Shown one piece after another: positions 42,707 to 54,275 of a stretch of 64,000 bases of DNA (position 1 is its first letter; each line of letters opens with the position of its first letter). A program made the translations under genes and the position numbers. The DNA lies in contig NZ_QMFB01000002.1 in NCBI RefSeq assembly GCF_003285015.1, positions 62,001-126,000 on the forward strand, in the 5' to 3' direction. This DNA comes from Paenibacillus contaminans. GTDB lineage: Bacteria; Bacillota; Bacilli; Paenibacillales; NBRC-103111. The notes under the pieces were generated by a model that worked only from the letters and a program-made list of their open reading frames with translations, did not search any database and was not told the origin of the DNA.

Positions 42707-42792
42707 CTATTTGATCACTTTTAAGCGGACGTAAACATTCTGACTTTTGGGAATGCCCTCGACTTTGCGTTCTGTCCGAATCTGCCATTAAA

Positions 42793-42830
42793 AATAAAAT
42801 ACGTGTCCGATTGCTCGGACACGTATTTGT
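42793..42830 (-). terminator. Terminator after sufB
   Basis: Perfect 14-bp arms AAATACGTGTCCGA and TCGGACACGTATTT enclose four bases; on the minus strand the stem runs into TATTTTTAATGG. It lies 35 bp after the sufB stop. Confidence 0.9.
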
Positions 42831-42864
42831 GTAGGTCCCAGAAGTTATCCCTGCTGAGCAAAGA

Positions 42865-44262
42865 TTAACCGATGGAGCCCTCCATCTCGAATTTGATCAA
42901 TCTATTCATCTCGACCGCGTATTCCATCGGCAGTTCCTTCGTGAACGGCTCGATGAAGCCCATAACGATCATTTGCGTCGCTTCCGCTTCGGAAAGGCCG
43001 CGGCTCATCAGATAGAAGAGCTGATCCTCGGACACTTTGGATACCGTCGCTTCATGCTCGAGCGTAATGTTGTCGTTCATAATTTCATTGTATGGAATCG
43101 TATCCGACGTCGACTCGTTATCCATGATCAGCGTATCGCATTTGATGTTCGCCTTCGAGCCTTCGGAATTGCGTCCGAACGAAGCGAGACCGCGATACGT
43201 TACTTTGCCGCCGTGCTTGGAAATCGACTTCGAAACGATCGTCGATGTCGTATCCGGAGCCAAGTGAAGCATTTTAGCGCCTGCGTCTTGGTGCTGGCCT
43301 TTGCCCGCAACCGCGATCGAAAGCACCATGCCTTTAGCGCCGCGGCCCTTGAGGACTACAGCAGGATATTTCATCGTCAGCTTGGAGCCGATGTTGCCGT
43401 CGACCCATTCCATCGTCGCATTTTCTTCGGCAACGGCACGTTTCGTAACGAGGTTGTAAATGTTTGGCGCCCAGTTTTGAATCGTCGTATAACGAACGCG
43501 CGCGTTCTTCAAGCAGATGATCTCAACCACCGCGCTGTGAAGCGAGTTCGTGCTGTATACCGGCGCAGTACAGCCCTCTACGTAATGCACGAAGCTGTCT
43601 TCGTCGGCAATGATGAGCGTACGCTCGAATTGACCCATGTTTTCCGAGTTGATCCGGAAATAAGCTTGCAGCGGAACTTCACATTTCACGCCTTTCGGCA
43701 CGTAGATGAAGCTGCCTCCGGACCAAACGGCGCTGTTCAGCGCGGCAAACTTGTTGTCAGCCGGCGGAACGATCGTTCCGAAAAACTTTTTAAAAATCTC
43801 GGGATGATCGCGAAGGGCGCTGTCCGTATCGGTAAAAATAACGCCTTGATCCTCGAGATCTTTCTGCATGCTATGGTAAACAACCTCGGATTCATACTGC
43901 GCGGATACGCCTGCAAGGAATTTTTGCTCCGCTTCCGGAATTCCTAGCTTGTCGAACGTTTCCTTGATTTCCGCAGGAACTTCCTCCCACGTTTTGCCTT
44001 GCTTCTCGGAAGGTTTAACGTAGTATTGAATGTCGTTAAAGTCGAGATCGTCGAGATCTCCGCCCCATCTTGGAAGCGGCATTTTGAAAAATTGCTCCAG
44101 TGATTTCAGACGAAAGTCGAGCATCCACTGCGGCTCGTTTTTCATCCGAGAAATTTCGGTAACGATTTCCGGCGTCAGCCCTTTACCGGACTGGAAAATC
44201 GCTTTATGCTCGTCGCGGAAGCCATACTTATACTCTTCCATCTCAGGCATTTTCTTGGCCAT
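42865..44262 (-). CDS. sufB: Fe-S cluster assembly scaffold protein SufB
   Basis: The 465-residue protein is typical SufB, with [53 protein letters not shown] (in parts), [10 protein letters not shown] and the C-terminal [24 protein letters not shown]. SufB forms the SufBC2D complex, where Fe-S clusters are built from sulfur delivered by SufS and SufU and energy from SufC. ATG 44262 has GAGGAGGG 6 bases upstream. Unlike B. subtilis, where sufB follows sufU closely, here 1.47 kb of repeats separates it from sufU, so it may need its own promoter. Confidence 0.96.
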   Translation of the reverse strand: MAKKMPEMEEYKYGFRDEHKAIFQSGKGLTPEIVTEISRMKNEPQWMLDFRLKSLEQFFKMPLPRWGGDLDDLDFNDIQYYVKPSEKQGKTWEEVPAEIKETFDKLGIPEAEQKFLAGVSAQYESEVVYHSMQKDLEDQGVIFTDTDSALRDHPEIFKKFFGTIVPPADNKFAALNSAVWSGGSFIYVPKGVKCEVPLQAYFRINSENMGQFERTLIIADEDSFVHYVEGCTAPVYSTNSLHSAVVEIICLKNARVRYTTIQNWAPNIYNLVTKRAVAEENATMEWVDGNIGSKLTMKYPAVVLKGRGAKGMVLSIAVAGKGQHQDAGAKMLHLAPDTTSTIVSKSISKHGGKVTYRGLASFGRNSEGSKANIKCDTLIMDNESTSDTIPYNEIMNDNITLEHEATVSKVSEDQLFYLMSRGLSEAEATQMIVMGFIEPFTKELPMEYAVEMNRLIKFEMEGSIG

Positions 44263-44285
44263 CCTAATCCCTCCTCAAGAGTATT

Positions 44286-44342
44286 CCCCACAAAATGAAG
44301 TGAGGCGTTGAAGCATATTGCATTGCCGTTACTTTGCGGGGA
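44286..44342 (-). repeat. Hairpin repeat, TTTTGTGGGG family, in the sufB leader
   Basis: Read on the minus strand, CCCCGCAAAGTAACGG and, 35 bases later, TTTTGTGGGG can pair (CCCC with GGGG, CAAA with TTTG). The hairpin ends 16 bases before the sufB ribosome site. It is related to the elements before lplB at 5162-5258. Confidence 0.7.
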
Positions 44343-44489
44343 TCTTTCAATACCTTCCCCTAGTGAAGCAAGTAAAAGTGAATTACCGGTCGTTTCGTTG
44401 GGGCTCAAACGCCTCCGCAGGTAAAACCAATTATTGAAGCTGCAAAGCAATCCGCCGTTCGCCGACCTTACTACTTCCATTATACGCAA

Positions 44490-44695
44490 TAGTGAGGCAA
44501 AACTCATTAACAATAACCCTAACTTCACTATTTTCAAGGTAAAAAGGTGGCATTCCGACACTAGTGAGGAAATCTGCACTATTAGTAACGAAAAGCTCAC
44601 TATTAGTGAAGTTATCTTCACTAAGGGTCCCGAAACCGCCAATTCATCACAAAATAGTGAAGTTTGCCTCACTATTAGTGACGGTTGCCTCACTA
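44490..44695. repeat. Cluster of TCACTA/TAGTGA palindromic sites
   Basis: About nine occurrences of TCACTA, TAGTGA or close variants fall within 205 bp. They include two perfect or near-perfect CTCACTATTAGTGA palindromes and a CACTAGTGA. They lie between the sufB leader hairpin and the 14-bp array. No gene is present; frames through this stretch have no family character. They could be operator-like sites or remnants of a repeat. Confidence 0.75.
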
Positions 44696-44739
44696 ACTCG
44701 ATCAGGGAGTGAATCTCGCTGCATTGGGCTTTGAGCATG

Positions 44740-45700
44740 GTACTTGAGCTTTAGACTTTCAGCTTCAGACCTTCGGCTTTGGACCCTCAGCTTTGGGCCT
44801 TCCAGCTTCTGACCTTCAGCTTTGGACCTTTACGCATTAGACCTTTAGCTTTGCATCTTCAGACTTCCAGCTTTAAGCCTTCAGCTTTAGACTTCCAGCT
44901 TTAGGTCTTCAGCTTCTGACCTCCAGCTTCTGACCTTCAGCTTCTGACCTCCAGCTTCTGACCTTCAGCTTCCAGCCTTCAGCTTCTGACCTTCAGCTTT
45001 CAGCCTTGAGCTTCTGACCTTCAGCTTCTGACCTTCAGCTTCTGACCTTCAGCTTCTGACCTTCAGCTTCTGACCTTCAGCTTCTGACCTTCAGCTTCTG
45101 ACCTTCAGCTTCTGACCTTCAGCTTCTGACCTTCAGCTTCTGACCTTCAGCTTCTGACCTTCAGCTTCTGACCTTCAGCTTCTGACCTTCAGCTTCTGAC
45201 CTTCAGCTTCTGACCTTCAGCTTCTGACCTTCAGCTTCTGACCTTCAGCTTCTGACCTTCAGCTTCTGACCTTCAGCTTCTGACCTTCAGCTTCTGACCT
45301 TCAGCTTCTGACCTTCAGCTTCTGACCTTCAGCTTCTGACCTTCAGCTTCTGACCTTCAGCTTCTGACCTTCAGCTTCTGACCTTCAGCTTCTGACCTTC
45401 AGCTTCTGACCTTCAGCTTCTGACCTTCAGCTTCTGACCTTCAGCTTCTGACCTTCAGCTTCTGACCTTCAGCTTCTGACCTTCAGCTTCTGACCTTCAG
45501 CTTCTGACCTTCAGCTTCTGACCTTCAGCTTCTGACCTTCAGCTTCTGACCTTCAGCTTCTGACCTTCAGCTTCTGACCTTCAGCTTCTGACCTTCAGCT
45601 TCTGACCTTCAGCTTCTGACCTTCAGCTTCTGACCTTCAGCTTCTGACCTTCAGCTTCTGACCTTCAGCTTCTGACCTTCAGCTTCTGACCTTCAGCTTC
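44740..45700. repeat. Tandem array of a 14-bp unit between sufU and sufB
   Basis: From 45019 to 45700 the plus strand is an uninterrupted run of CTTCAGCTTCTGAC: 48 perfect copies plus 10 bases. From about 44740 to 45018 the same unit continues in some 20 increasingly divergent copies (CTTTGGAC, CTTTAGAC and CTCCAGCTTC variants), so decay rises towards sufB. The period of 14 is not a multiple of 3 and each frame meets TGA, so the array cannot encode a long protein on either strand. As minus-strand RNA each unit contains CUGA-AGG-UCAG, a four-pair mini-hairpin. There are no spacers, so it is not CRISPR. Confidence 0.97.
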
Positions 45701-45731
45701 ATGCCCATAATCTCGCACCTTGCTTGCTCGA

Positions 45732-48665
<2,934 letters not shown>

Positions 48666-48762
48666 CCTTGGTTCCTCCTGACCAACCGTGAACGCGCAGT
48701 TCACGAAATAGTAATGTTATGCTTTCGTTCCGGCAACGTCCGGCAAACGCCGGATTGCCGCA

Positions 48763-49551
48763 TTACGCGCCTTGACCAACCGTTTCGTCGACGATTCCGA
48801 GCTCTTCCTTAATCCAGTCGTAACCTTCCGCTTCCAGACGTTCAGCCAATTCAGGTCCGCCCGATTTGACGATGCGGCCTTGCATCATGACGTGAACGTA
48901 GTCCGGTTTAATATAGTTGAGCAAACGCTGATAGTGCGTAATGATCAGGAATCCGCGCTCTTCGCTGCGAATGGCGTTTACGCCGTCCGCTACGATGCGA
49001 AGCGCATCGATGTCGAGACCGGAGTCGATTTCGTCAAGAATGACAAGGCGAGGCTCCAGCATCATCATTTGCAAAATTTCGTTCCGTTTCTTCTCCCCGC
49101 CGGAGAAGCCTTCGTTCAAATAACGGTGAGCGAACTCGGTGTTCATCTCGAGATCCTTCATCTTGCCTTCCATTTGGCGGATGAATTTGATCAGCGAGAT
49201 TTCGTTGCCTTCGCCGCGGCGCGCGTTGATCGCGCTGCGCAGAAAATCGGAGTTCGTTACGCCGGCAATTTCGCTTGGATACTGCATGGCCAAAAACAGG
49301 CCTGCCCGCGCGCGCTCGTCCACTGCCATTTCCAAAACATCCTCGCCGTCCAGCGTTACGGAGCCGTCCGTAACTTCATACTTCGGATGTCCCATCAGGG
49401 CCGATGCCAGCGTACTTTTACCCGTCCCGTTCGGTCCCATGATCGCATGCACTTCGCCGCCGTTAATCTTTAGGCTGAGACCCTTCAATATTTCTTTGTC
49501 CTCAATGGATGCCCGCAAGCCGTCTATGACGAATTTTGGTGAATTAGCCAT
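48763..49551 (-). CDS. sufC: Fe-S assembly ATPase SufC
   Basis: The 262-residue ABC-type ATPase has Walker A GPNGTGKST (near residue 35), signature FSGGEKKRNE (near 145) and Walker B RLVILDEIDSGLD (near 165). It is a soluble ATPase that drives shape changes in SufB-SufD. ATG 49551 is preferred, with GGAGGTAAAG upstream; the more distal ATG overlaps that site. It is the first gene of the operon. Confidence 0.96.
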   Translation of the reverse strand: MANSPKFVIDGLRASIEDKEILKGLSLKINGGEVHAIMGPNGTGKSTLASALMGHPKYEVTDGSVTLDGEDVLEMAVDERARAGLFLAMQYPSEIAGVTNSDFLRSAINARRGEGNEISLIKFIRQMEGKMKDLEMNTEFAHRYLNEGFSGGEKKRNEILQMMMLEPRLVILDEIDSGLDIDALRIVADGVNAIRSEERGFLIITHYQRLLNYIKPDYVHVMMQGRIVKSGGPELAERLEAEGYDWIKEELGIVDETVGQGA

Positions 49552-49600
49552 CTTGTCCTTTACCTCCAACATGTTGATATTTAGAAGACTTTCTTATTTG

Positions 49601-49662
49601 TAATCATTTTAGAATGATTATCAACTGATTCTCACTATACTTTATTATAACCGACAATGCAA
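49601..49662 (-). promoter_or_regulatory. suf operon promoter with Fur-like palindrome
   Basis: On the minus strand TTGCAT (49662-49657), 17 bp, and TATAGT (49639-49634) form a good SigA promoter. Just downstream, at about +1 to +35, lie TGAGAATCAGTTGATAATCA and a perfect palindrome with arms TAATCATT and AATGATTA at 49601-49620. Both have the AT-rich GATAAT/ATTATC character of Fur sites. An iron-responsive repressor would fit Fe-S assembly, but Fur binding is inference. Confidence 0.6.
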
Positions 49663-49818
49663 AAGCAAGATAGTCCGGTTTTCGCCTTTAAATGAAGCTG
49701 CACGCAAAAAACAACCGCTTTCCCCGCAGGTCCCTCGGCTTCTCTCGACATTCGTGCTGGTTATCGGACTATATACGCGAAGCGATTATCGGTTCCGGAA
49801 AAGGGCTGCAAGCCCCTT

Positions 49819-50412
49819 CTAACGGCCTAACGCCGCCTTCAACGCCGCCAGCCGGCGTGCGAACGCTTCATCATCCAGCACCGGCTTTAAAACGCGGGCT
49901 TCCGATCCGGCATCGCGTTTCGCATCGATCGGTTCTTCCAGCTCGATCCACGACATGCAGCCCGCGTAACCCGCCAGGTTGGCGATGATTTGCGGCTCGT
50001 CCAGCGCATAAACGCGAAGCGCAATCACATGCAGAGGATTTTTGCGTTTCCATTTCAGCCGTTCTTCGGCAAAACGATCCGTCCAAATGTGCAGATCCCC
50101 CAGCTTGTCCAGCTCTTCCTGGTCGTATACCTCGAAACCCTCCACCGCTTCGGCGTAACATGAGATCGGAACCGTTTCCTGCCCAAGCCGCCACTCCGCA
50201 AGCGTTTCGTCAAGCGAACCTGCATATTCGTCTTTCATCAAATGTTTTTTCTGATGCTCGTAAGTCGGAAATAGATAAAACGCTTTGCTTTGCAGCTGAA
50301 AATCGCGCGTTTCTTCCGCTATTCCGCCCTTTCGCATGATGAAGATCTGCTTCCCCTCCAGCAGCGCCTTGACGGCAACCGCCCATTCTTTTAGCGCAAC
50401 CGGCTTGCCCAT
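49819..50412 (-). CDS. DUF1802 family protein
   Basis: The 197-residue protein begins ALKEWAVAVKALLEGKQIFIMRKGGI and continues FYLFPTYEHQKKHLMKDE, the DUF1802 pattern. Its function is unknown. ATG 50412 has GGGGAGGG 6 bases upstream; 12 further codons are open upstream but unsupported. It is divergent from phoX, with 180 bp between. Confidence 0.82.
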   Translation of the reverse strand: MGKPVALKEWAVAVKALLEGKQIFIMRKGGIAEETRDFQLQSKAFYLFPTYEHQKKHLMKDEYAGSLDETLAEWRLGQETVPISCYAEAVEGFEVYDQEELDKLGDLHIWTDRFAEERLKWKRKNPLHVIALRVYALDEPQIIANLAGYAGCMSWIELEEPIDAKRDAGSEARVLKPVLDDEAFARRLAALKAALGR

Positions 50413-50502
50413 AAACGTCCCTCCCCATCCATTATTGCCACCATACATTTAACGCAATACATTCCATTATACATCAAATGATCCGAAGAAGCGCCGGACG
50501 TC

Positions 50503-50583
50503 TTAACAAATTCTCCACATGCCCCTGATCCTGCGTTAATAGTACGTTTCTACAATGAAGAAGAGAACTTTTCCTGGGGAGGA
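50503..50583 (+). promoter_or_regulatory. Candidate PhoP box and promoter of phoX-tatAC
   Basis: TTAACA (50503-50508), 5 bp, TCCACA (50514-50519) resembles the Bacillus PhoP direct repeat TTNACA-N5-TTNACA with one mismatch. TACAAT at 50551-50556 is a good -10 element with no clear -35, as is common for PhoP-dependent promoters. The distance from the repeats to the -10 (31 bp) is longer than usual. The ribosome site GGGGAGGA at 50576-50583 serves phoX. Confidence 0.4.
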
Positions 50584-50592
50584 ATATCGTTC

Positions 50593-52284
50593 ATGTCCAA
50601 AACAATCAACCGACGCACCTTCTTAACGTATCTCGGCTCCGGAGCGGCCGCGCTCGCCGCCGCATCGGCAGGACTCGGAACGCTTGACGGAACGGCCAGC
50701 GCCAAAACGGCCGATCACCTATTCGGCTTCAAAACGAACAAAGTTTCCGGCTATTTCGACGCCATCGATCCTTCCAAAGAAGACAAGCTCATTCTTCCGA
50801 AAGGTTACAAATACGATATTGTTGCCGCCTACGGGGACGTCATCAACAGCAAAGGCGATACGTTCGGCTTTAACAACGACTTCACGGTATATTTTCCGAT
50901 CAACGGCTCCAACGAGAACGGCTTGTTGTGGGTCAACCATGAATACTCGAGCGATATTTTCGTTCAAGGCGCCAAAAAAGACGGGAAATATACGCCGGAG
51001 CAAATCGACAAAATGCTGTACGTGCAAGGCGGGTCGGTCATTGAAGTGTACCGCGATACGGACGGCGTCTGGAAGCTGAAGAAAGACTCTTCCTTCAACC
51101 GGCGCATTACCGGCAAAACGCCGTTCGAGCTTAGAGGTCCGGCCAAAGGCACGGCAGCCGTCAAAAACGCGACGACCGTTCAAGGCACGTTCGCCAACTG
51201 CTCCGGAGGCATGACACTGTGGAATACGGTGCTTTCCTGCGAAGAAAATTTCGAGGGCACATCGGCTGACGCCGGGCTCGAGCCGACGCATTACGGCTGG
51301 GTAATCGAGGTCGATCCGTTCGATCCCAACTTTACCGACCGCAAGCACACTGCGCTTGGCCGCTTCAATCACGAAAACACCGCGATGGGGCTCTCCAAAG
51401 ACGGACGCGTCGTCGTCTATATGGGCGATGACAAGAAGGATGCAGGCGTCTACAAATATATCAGCAACGGCAAATACGACCCGAATCCGGCGGTAGGCAA
51501 GGCAAATACGAAGCTGCTTGAGGAAGGCACCCTGTATGTGGCCGACATGAAGAAGGGCAAATGGATCGCGCTGACGATCGATGCAGTGAAAAAGGTCGTC
51601 GAAGACGCCAAATTCAAAGTGCCTGCCGTCCTATCGGTTATGGGGCATACGAAAGAAAAGCTGACCGCCATGTTCCAAACGCAGGCGGACGTGCTCGTCA
51701 ACACGCACGAGGCGGCTATGCTGCTCGGCGGCACGCCGACGGACCGTCCCGAGGACATCGAAATCAGCCCGTTCGACAACACTTTCTGGGTCGCACATAC
51801 GAACAATGACAGCCACGGCAACATTCACGGACATATCACGCGTTTCTTTGAGAAGAACAGCGATCTCGGCGCCATGGAGTTCGACTTCGAAATTTTCGCG
51901 GCAGGCGGCAGACAAAGCGGCTTCAGCGCGCCCGACAACCTGACGTTTGATTCCAACGGCAACCTGTGGACCGTAACCGATATGTCCTCAAGTAGCATGA
52001 ACAAAGGCGTTTTCACCGAATTTATGAATAACGGAATGTTCGTCATTCCTACTGTCGGGCCGAACAAGGGTGAAGCCATGCAATTCGCCTCCGCCCCGCT
52101 CGATGCGGAAATGACGGGTCCATGGTTTACGCCTGACGAGCGGACTTTGTTCCTTGCCGTCCAGCACCCGGGCGAGAACACGACGGACGCTTCCAAGCCG
52201 ACCAGCATGTGGCCGCACAGAAGCGGAGATACGATGCCGCGTCCGGCCGTCGTCGCCATAACAGGATTTACGTTCATGATGTAA
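50593..52284 (+). CDS. PhoX family (DUF839) phosphatase, Tat-exported
   Basis: The 563-residue protein has a twin-arginine signal (INRRTFLTYLGSGAAALAAA, residues 5-24). PhoX motifs follow: GLLWVNHEY, NCSGGMTLWNTVLSCEENFEG (in parts) and LGRFNHENTAMG, then DNLTFDSNGNLWTVTD near residue 455. PhoX enzymes are calcium/iron phosphatases that free phosphate outside the cell and are folded before export, so Tat is required. The next two genes encode TatA and TatC, paralleling phoD-tatAd-tatCd in B. subtilis. Substrate range is inferred from the family. Confidence 0.88.
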   Translation: MSKTINRRTFLTYLGSGAAALAAASAGLGTLDGTASAKTADHLFGFKTNKVSGYFDAIDPSKEDKLILPKGYKYDIVAAYGDVINSKGDTFGFNNDFTVYFPINGSNENGLLWVNHEYSSDIFVQGAKKDGKYTPEQIDKMLYVQGGSVIEVYRDTDGVWKLKKDSSFNRRITGKTPFELRGPAKGTAAVKNATTVQGTFANCSGGMTLWNTVLSCEENFEGTSADAGLEPTHYGWVIEVDPFDPNFTDRKHTALGRFNHENTAMGLSKDGRVVVYMGDDKKDAGVYKYISNGKYDPNPAVGKANTKLLEEGTLYVADMKKGKWIALTIDAVKKVVEDAKFKVPAVLSVMGHTKEKLTAMFQTQADVLVNTHEAAMLLGGTPTDRPEDIEISPFDNTFWVAHTNNDSHGNIHGHITRFFEKNSDLGAMEFDFEIFAAGGRQSGFSAPDNLTFDSNGNLWTVTDMSSSSMNKGVFTEFMNNGMFVIPTVGPNKGEAMQFASAPLDAEMTGPWFTPDERTLFLAVQHPGENTTDASKPTSMWPHRSGDTMPRPAVVAITGFTFMM

Positions 52285-52298
52285 GCTTCAAACCGTAA

Positions 52299-52340
52299 AA
52301 CCGGGCGGAACCCAAAGGAAATCCTTACTTCCGCCCGGTT
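52299..52340 (+). terminator. Hairpin between phoX and tatA
   Basis: Perfect 12-bp arms AACCGGGCGGAA and TTCCGCCCGGTT flank an 18-base loop between the phoX stop and the tatA start. No T-run follows, so it may act as a partial terminator or as an RNA stability element that gives more phoX than tatAC. Confidence 0.65.
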
Positions 52341-52367
52341 CATTACCGAAATAAAGGAGACATTCGC

Positions 52368-52580
52368 ATGCCATTCGGAAATATCGGCATCGGCGGCTTG
52401 GTGCTGATCCTGATTATCGCACTCGTCATTTTCGGACCGTCCAAGCTTCCAGAGCTGGGCCGCGCGTTCGGCCGCACGCTCACCGAGTTCAAGGCCGCAA
52501 CGAGAGAGCTTGTCGGCGGCGGCAAAGAGGATAAAGAAGATGCGGACAAGCTTCCGGCAGCCGACAATAAACAAGCTTAA
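52368..52580 (+). CDS. tatA: Twin-arginine translocase subunit TatA
   Basis: The 70-residue protein has one N-terminal helix (IGIGGLVLILIIALVIF), the hinge FGPSKLPELGRAFGRTL and an acidic tail, exactly the TatA plan. Many copies form the protein-conducting channel for folded proteins. ATG 52368 follows AAAGGAG. It is 9 bp upstream of tatC. Confidence 0.95.
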   Translation: MPFGNIGIGGLVLILIIALVIFGPSKLPELGRAFGRTLTEFKAATRELVGGGKEDKEDADKLPAADNKQA

Positions 52581-52589
52581 CCGGAGCAC

Positions 52590-53321
52590 ATGCCTATGAC
52601 TAAAGACAACCAGGATTTCGTCGGCCATCTTGCGGAACTCAGGAAGCGGATCATGCTGACGCTGTTCGCCTTCCTGCTCGCTTTTTGCTTTTCTTTTATT
52701 TTCGTGAAGGATATTTACCGCTGGCTTGTGCGCGACTTGGATCAGAAACTGGCCATTCTCGGCCCTTCCGACATCGTCTGGGTTTATTTCATGATCGCCG
52801 GCGTCGGCGCAATCGCGCTGACGATTCCGGTAGCCGCCAGCCAAGCTTGGCTGTTCGTCAAGCCGGCTCTGCGGGAACGGGAGCAGAAAGCCACCGTCAT
52901 CTACATCCCCGTCATGTCGCTGTTGTTCGTCGCCGGCATTTCCTTCGGCTATTTTATCATCTATCCGATGGTGCTCGGGTTTCTGAACGGAATGGCGCAT
53001 GATTTTGAAACCGTCTATACCGCGGAAAAATATTTCCGTTTTATGATCCATATGACCGTTCCGTTCGGTTTTTTGTTCGAGATGCCGGCGGTGACTTTGT
53101 TTCTAAGCAAGCTCGGGATCGTCAATCCGGCACGTCTGGCCAAAGCGCGGAAACCGGCCTATTTCGTACTCAGCATCGTCGCCGTTACGATTACGCCTCC
53201 CGATATTATTTCGGACATTCTCGTCATTATCCCGTTGTTCGCGTTATATGAGATCAGCGTGTCGATTTCGAAGCTAGTATACCGCCAAAAGCTTCAAAAT
53301 AAGGCGTCGGCCGATGCCTGA
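52590..53321 (+). CDS. tatC: Twin-arginine translocase subunit TatC
   Basis: The 243-residue protein has six helices and the N-terminal FVGHLAELRKRIM motif that binds the twin-arginine signal. FGYFIIYPMVLGFLNG and RKPAYFVLSIVAVTITPPDIIS are also typical. With the adjacent TatA it makes a minimal Gram-positive Tat system, most likely dedicated to the upstream PhoX. Length is usual. Confidence 0.95.
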   Translation: MPMTKDNQDFVGHLAELRKRIMLTLFAFLLAFCFSFIFVKDIYRWLVRDLDQKLAILGPSDIVWVYFMIAGVGAIALTIPVAASQAWLFVKPALREREQKATVIYIPVMSLLFVAGISFGYFIIYPMVLGFLNGMAHDFETVYTAEKYFRFMIHMTVPFGFLFEMPAVTLFLSKLGIVNPARLAKARKPAYFVLSIVAVTITPPDIISDILVIIPLFALYEISVSISKLVYRQKLQNKASADA

Positions 53322-53338
53322 CGCATCATGTAAATCCC

Positions 53339-53390
53339 GCAAGCATAAACGCTTGCGGCGTCCTTTGGACGCCACGCGTTTACCGAGAAG
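53339..53390 (-). repeat. GGTAAACGC/GCGTTTAT hairpin repeat, copy after tatC
   Basis: Read on the minus strand: GGTAAACGCGT, a perfect inner stem GGCGTC-CAAAG-GACGCC, then GCAAGCGTTTATGCTTG. Outer arms pair. It starts 17 bp after the tatC stop and could serve as a terminator-like hairpin. Confidence 0.7.
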
Positions 53391-53410
53391 TCGAGCCTCA
53401 TCCTGAGTCT

Positions 53411-53507
53411 TCAAGGATAAACGGCTTCGCCGTCCTAAACGCTCTTTCGAAGAAAGCGGCTCCGTAAGCATAAGCTGGGACAGGCGCGTTTACCGATGAA
53501 ATATCAG
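53411..53507 (-). repeat. GGTAAACGC/GTTTATCC hairpin repeat, long variant
   Basis: Read on the minus strand: TGATATTTCATC, GGTAAACGC, an insert with GCCTGTCCCAGCTTATGC and CTTTCTTCGAAAG, then a GGCG-AAG-CC-type stem and GTTTATCCTTGA. The insert matches the partial copy at 7160-7214. Confidence 0.65.
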
Positions 53508-53550
53508 GCTTAAGTTATTGTGAAACATATAAATTGCCGATATTTTGAGA

Positions 53551-53905
53551 AAGCCGCCTTTCGGCGGCTTTGGTGTTGGATATACGTTTGTTCTTTGGCG
53601 AGGTATTGGATACAGGCTTTCAACCGGTATTCCTAACTGCTTTCACTCCTCGCTCGTCGCTTACATGCGCTGCAGTCCGACTTTGCCCGCTTCGAATCGG
53701 GTACGGCTCCTTTTCCCCGCTTCGAGTCCGAAAACGCCTGCTTGCAGCGGGTATTTTGCTCGGCATACCGGTGAATCCGTTCTCCAAGCCGGCAAAATCG
53801 GACTCCGGCGTTAAGCGAAGCTCGATTCCTTGCTCCAAGCGGGCGTTTTCGGACTGCAGCATATCGAGGAGCCTTAATGGCAACGTAAGGATGAACGTCC
53901 ATGCC
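53551..53905 (+). repeat. Dispersed intergenic repeat, copy 2
   Basis: This is homologous to 19273-19790 along its length but lacks the 165-base extra segment. The motif AGTCCGA-(a/c)-(a/t)-GCC occurs in direct orientation near 53674 and 53727 and inverted near 53788 and 53850, so long self-pairing is possible. It lies between tatC and the mtnK promoter. Frames here are not credible genes. The rest of the tatC-mtnK gap, 53906-54040, shows nothing recognisable. Confidence 0.75.
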
Positions 53906-54043
53906 CCTCGGTCCACAGGCTGGATGAAAACTCGGCCAGGTGATCGCACATTTTCGTAAAAGACGACTTCGCCGGCTTTTCGGAAGGAAGCGCACGTTAA
54001 CCAGACTTAAGTATGCGGGACATATTCATGTAATATTTGAACG

Positions 54044-54072
54044 AAAAGGATGCCTGCACCGGCATCTTTTTT
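54044..54072 (+). terminator. Terminator upstream of mtnK
   Basis: GATGCC and GGCATC enclose six bases, with AAAA before and TTTTTT after. It insulates mtnKA from upstream transcription. Confidence 0.8.
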
Positions 54073-54134
54073 GTTTAGCGGCCCGCTCCCCGCATCGTAT
54101 TATACGGTAATCCGGCCTCCCTTTTTCGCTGCTA

Positions 54135-54163
54135 TTCCATGTGAAGAAAAAGTATCATATACT
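54135..54163 (+). promoter_or_regulatory. Weak candidate promoter of mtnKA
   Basis: TATACT at 54158-54163 is a fair -10; the -35 position 17 bp upstream (TTCCAT) is poor. The transcript would have a leader of about 105 bases. I see no SAM riboswitch core in it. Confidence 0.3.
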
Positions 54164-54275
54164 AGGGGAAGCAAAGATTGTGCAGCCGTAAGGACTTAAA
54201 CCTGACAATCCGCATAAGAATTCCGGATTTTGCCGGGTTCATCATCATTTTTATTCCTTTTAAGGAGGCAAGCCG

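Noticed and set aside
44175..44738. A 187-codon minus-strand frame overlapping the sufB start
   Set aside because: It runs through a hairpin leader and the TCACTA palindrome cluster and has a repetitive, family-less translation.
44740..45700. The 14-bp array as CRISPR or as a repetitive protein gene
   Set aside because: There are no unique spacers between units and no cas genes, and every reading frame meets TGA within 42 bases on both strands.
54164..54275. SAM (S-box) riboswitch in the mtnKA leader, as in B. subtilis
   Set aside because: The conserved core with GATGAAGCC-type and GGCAACC-type segments is absent from the leader.
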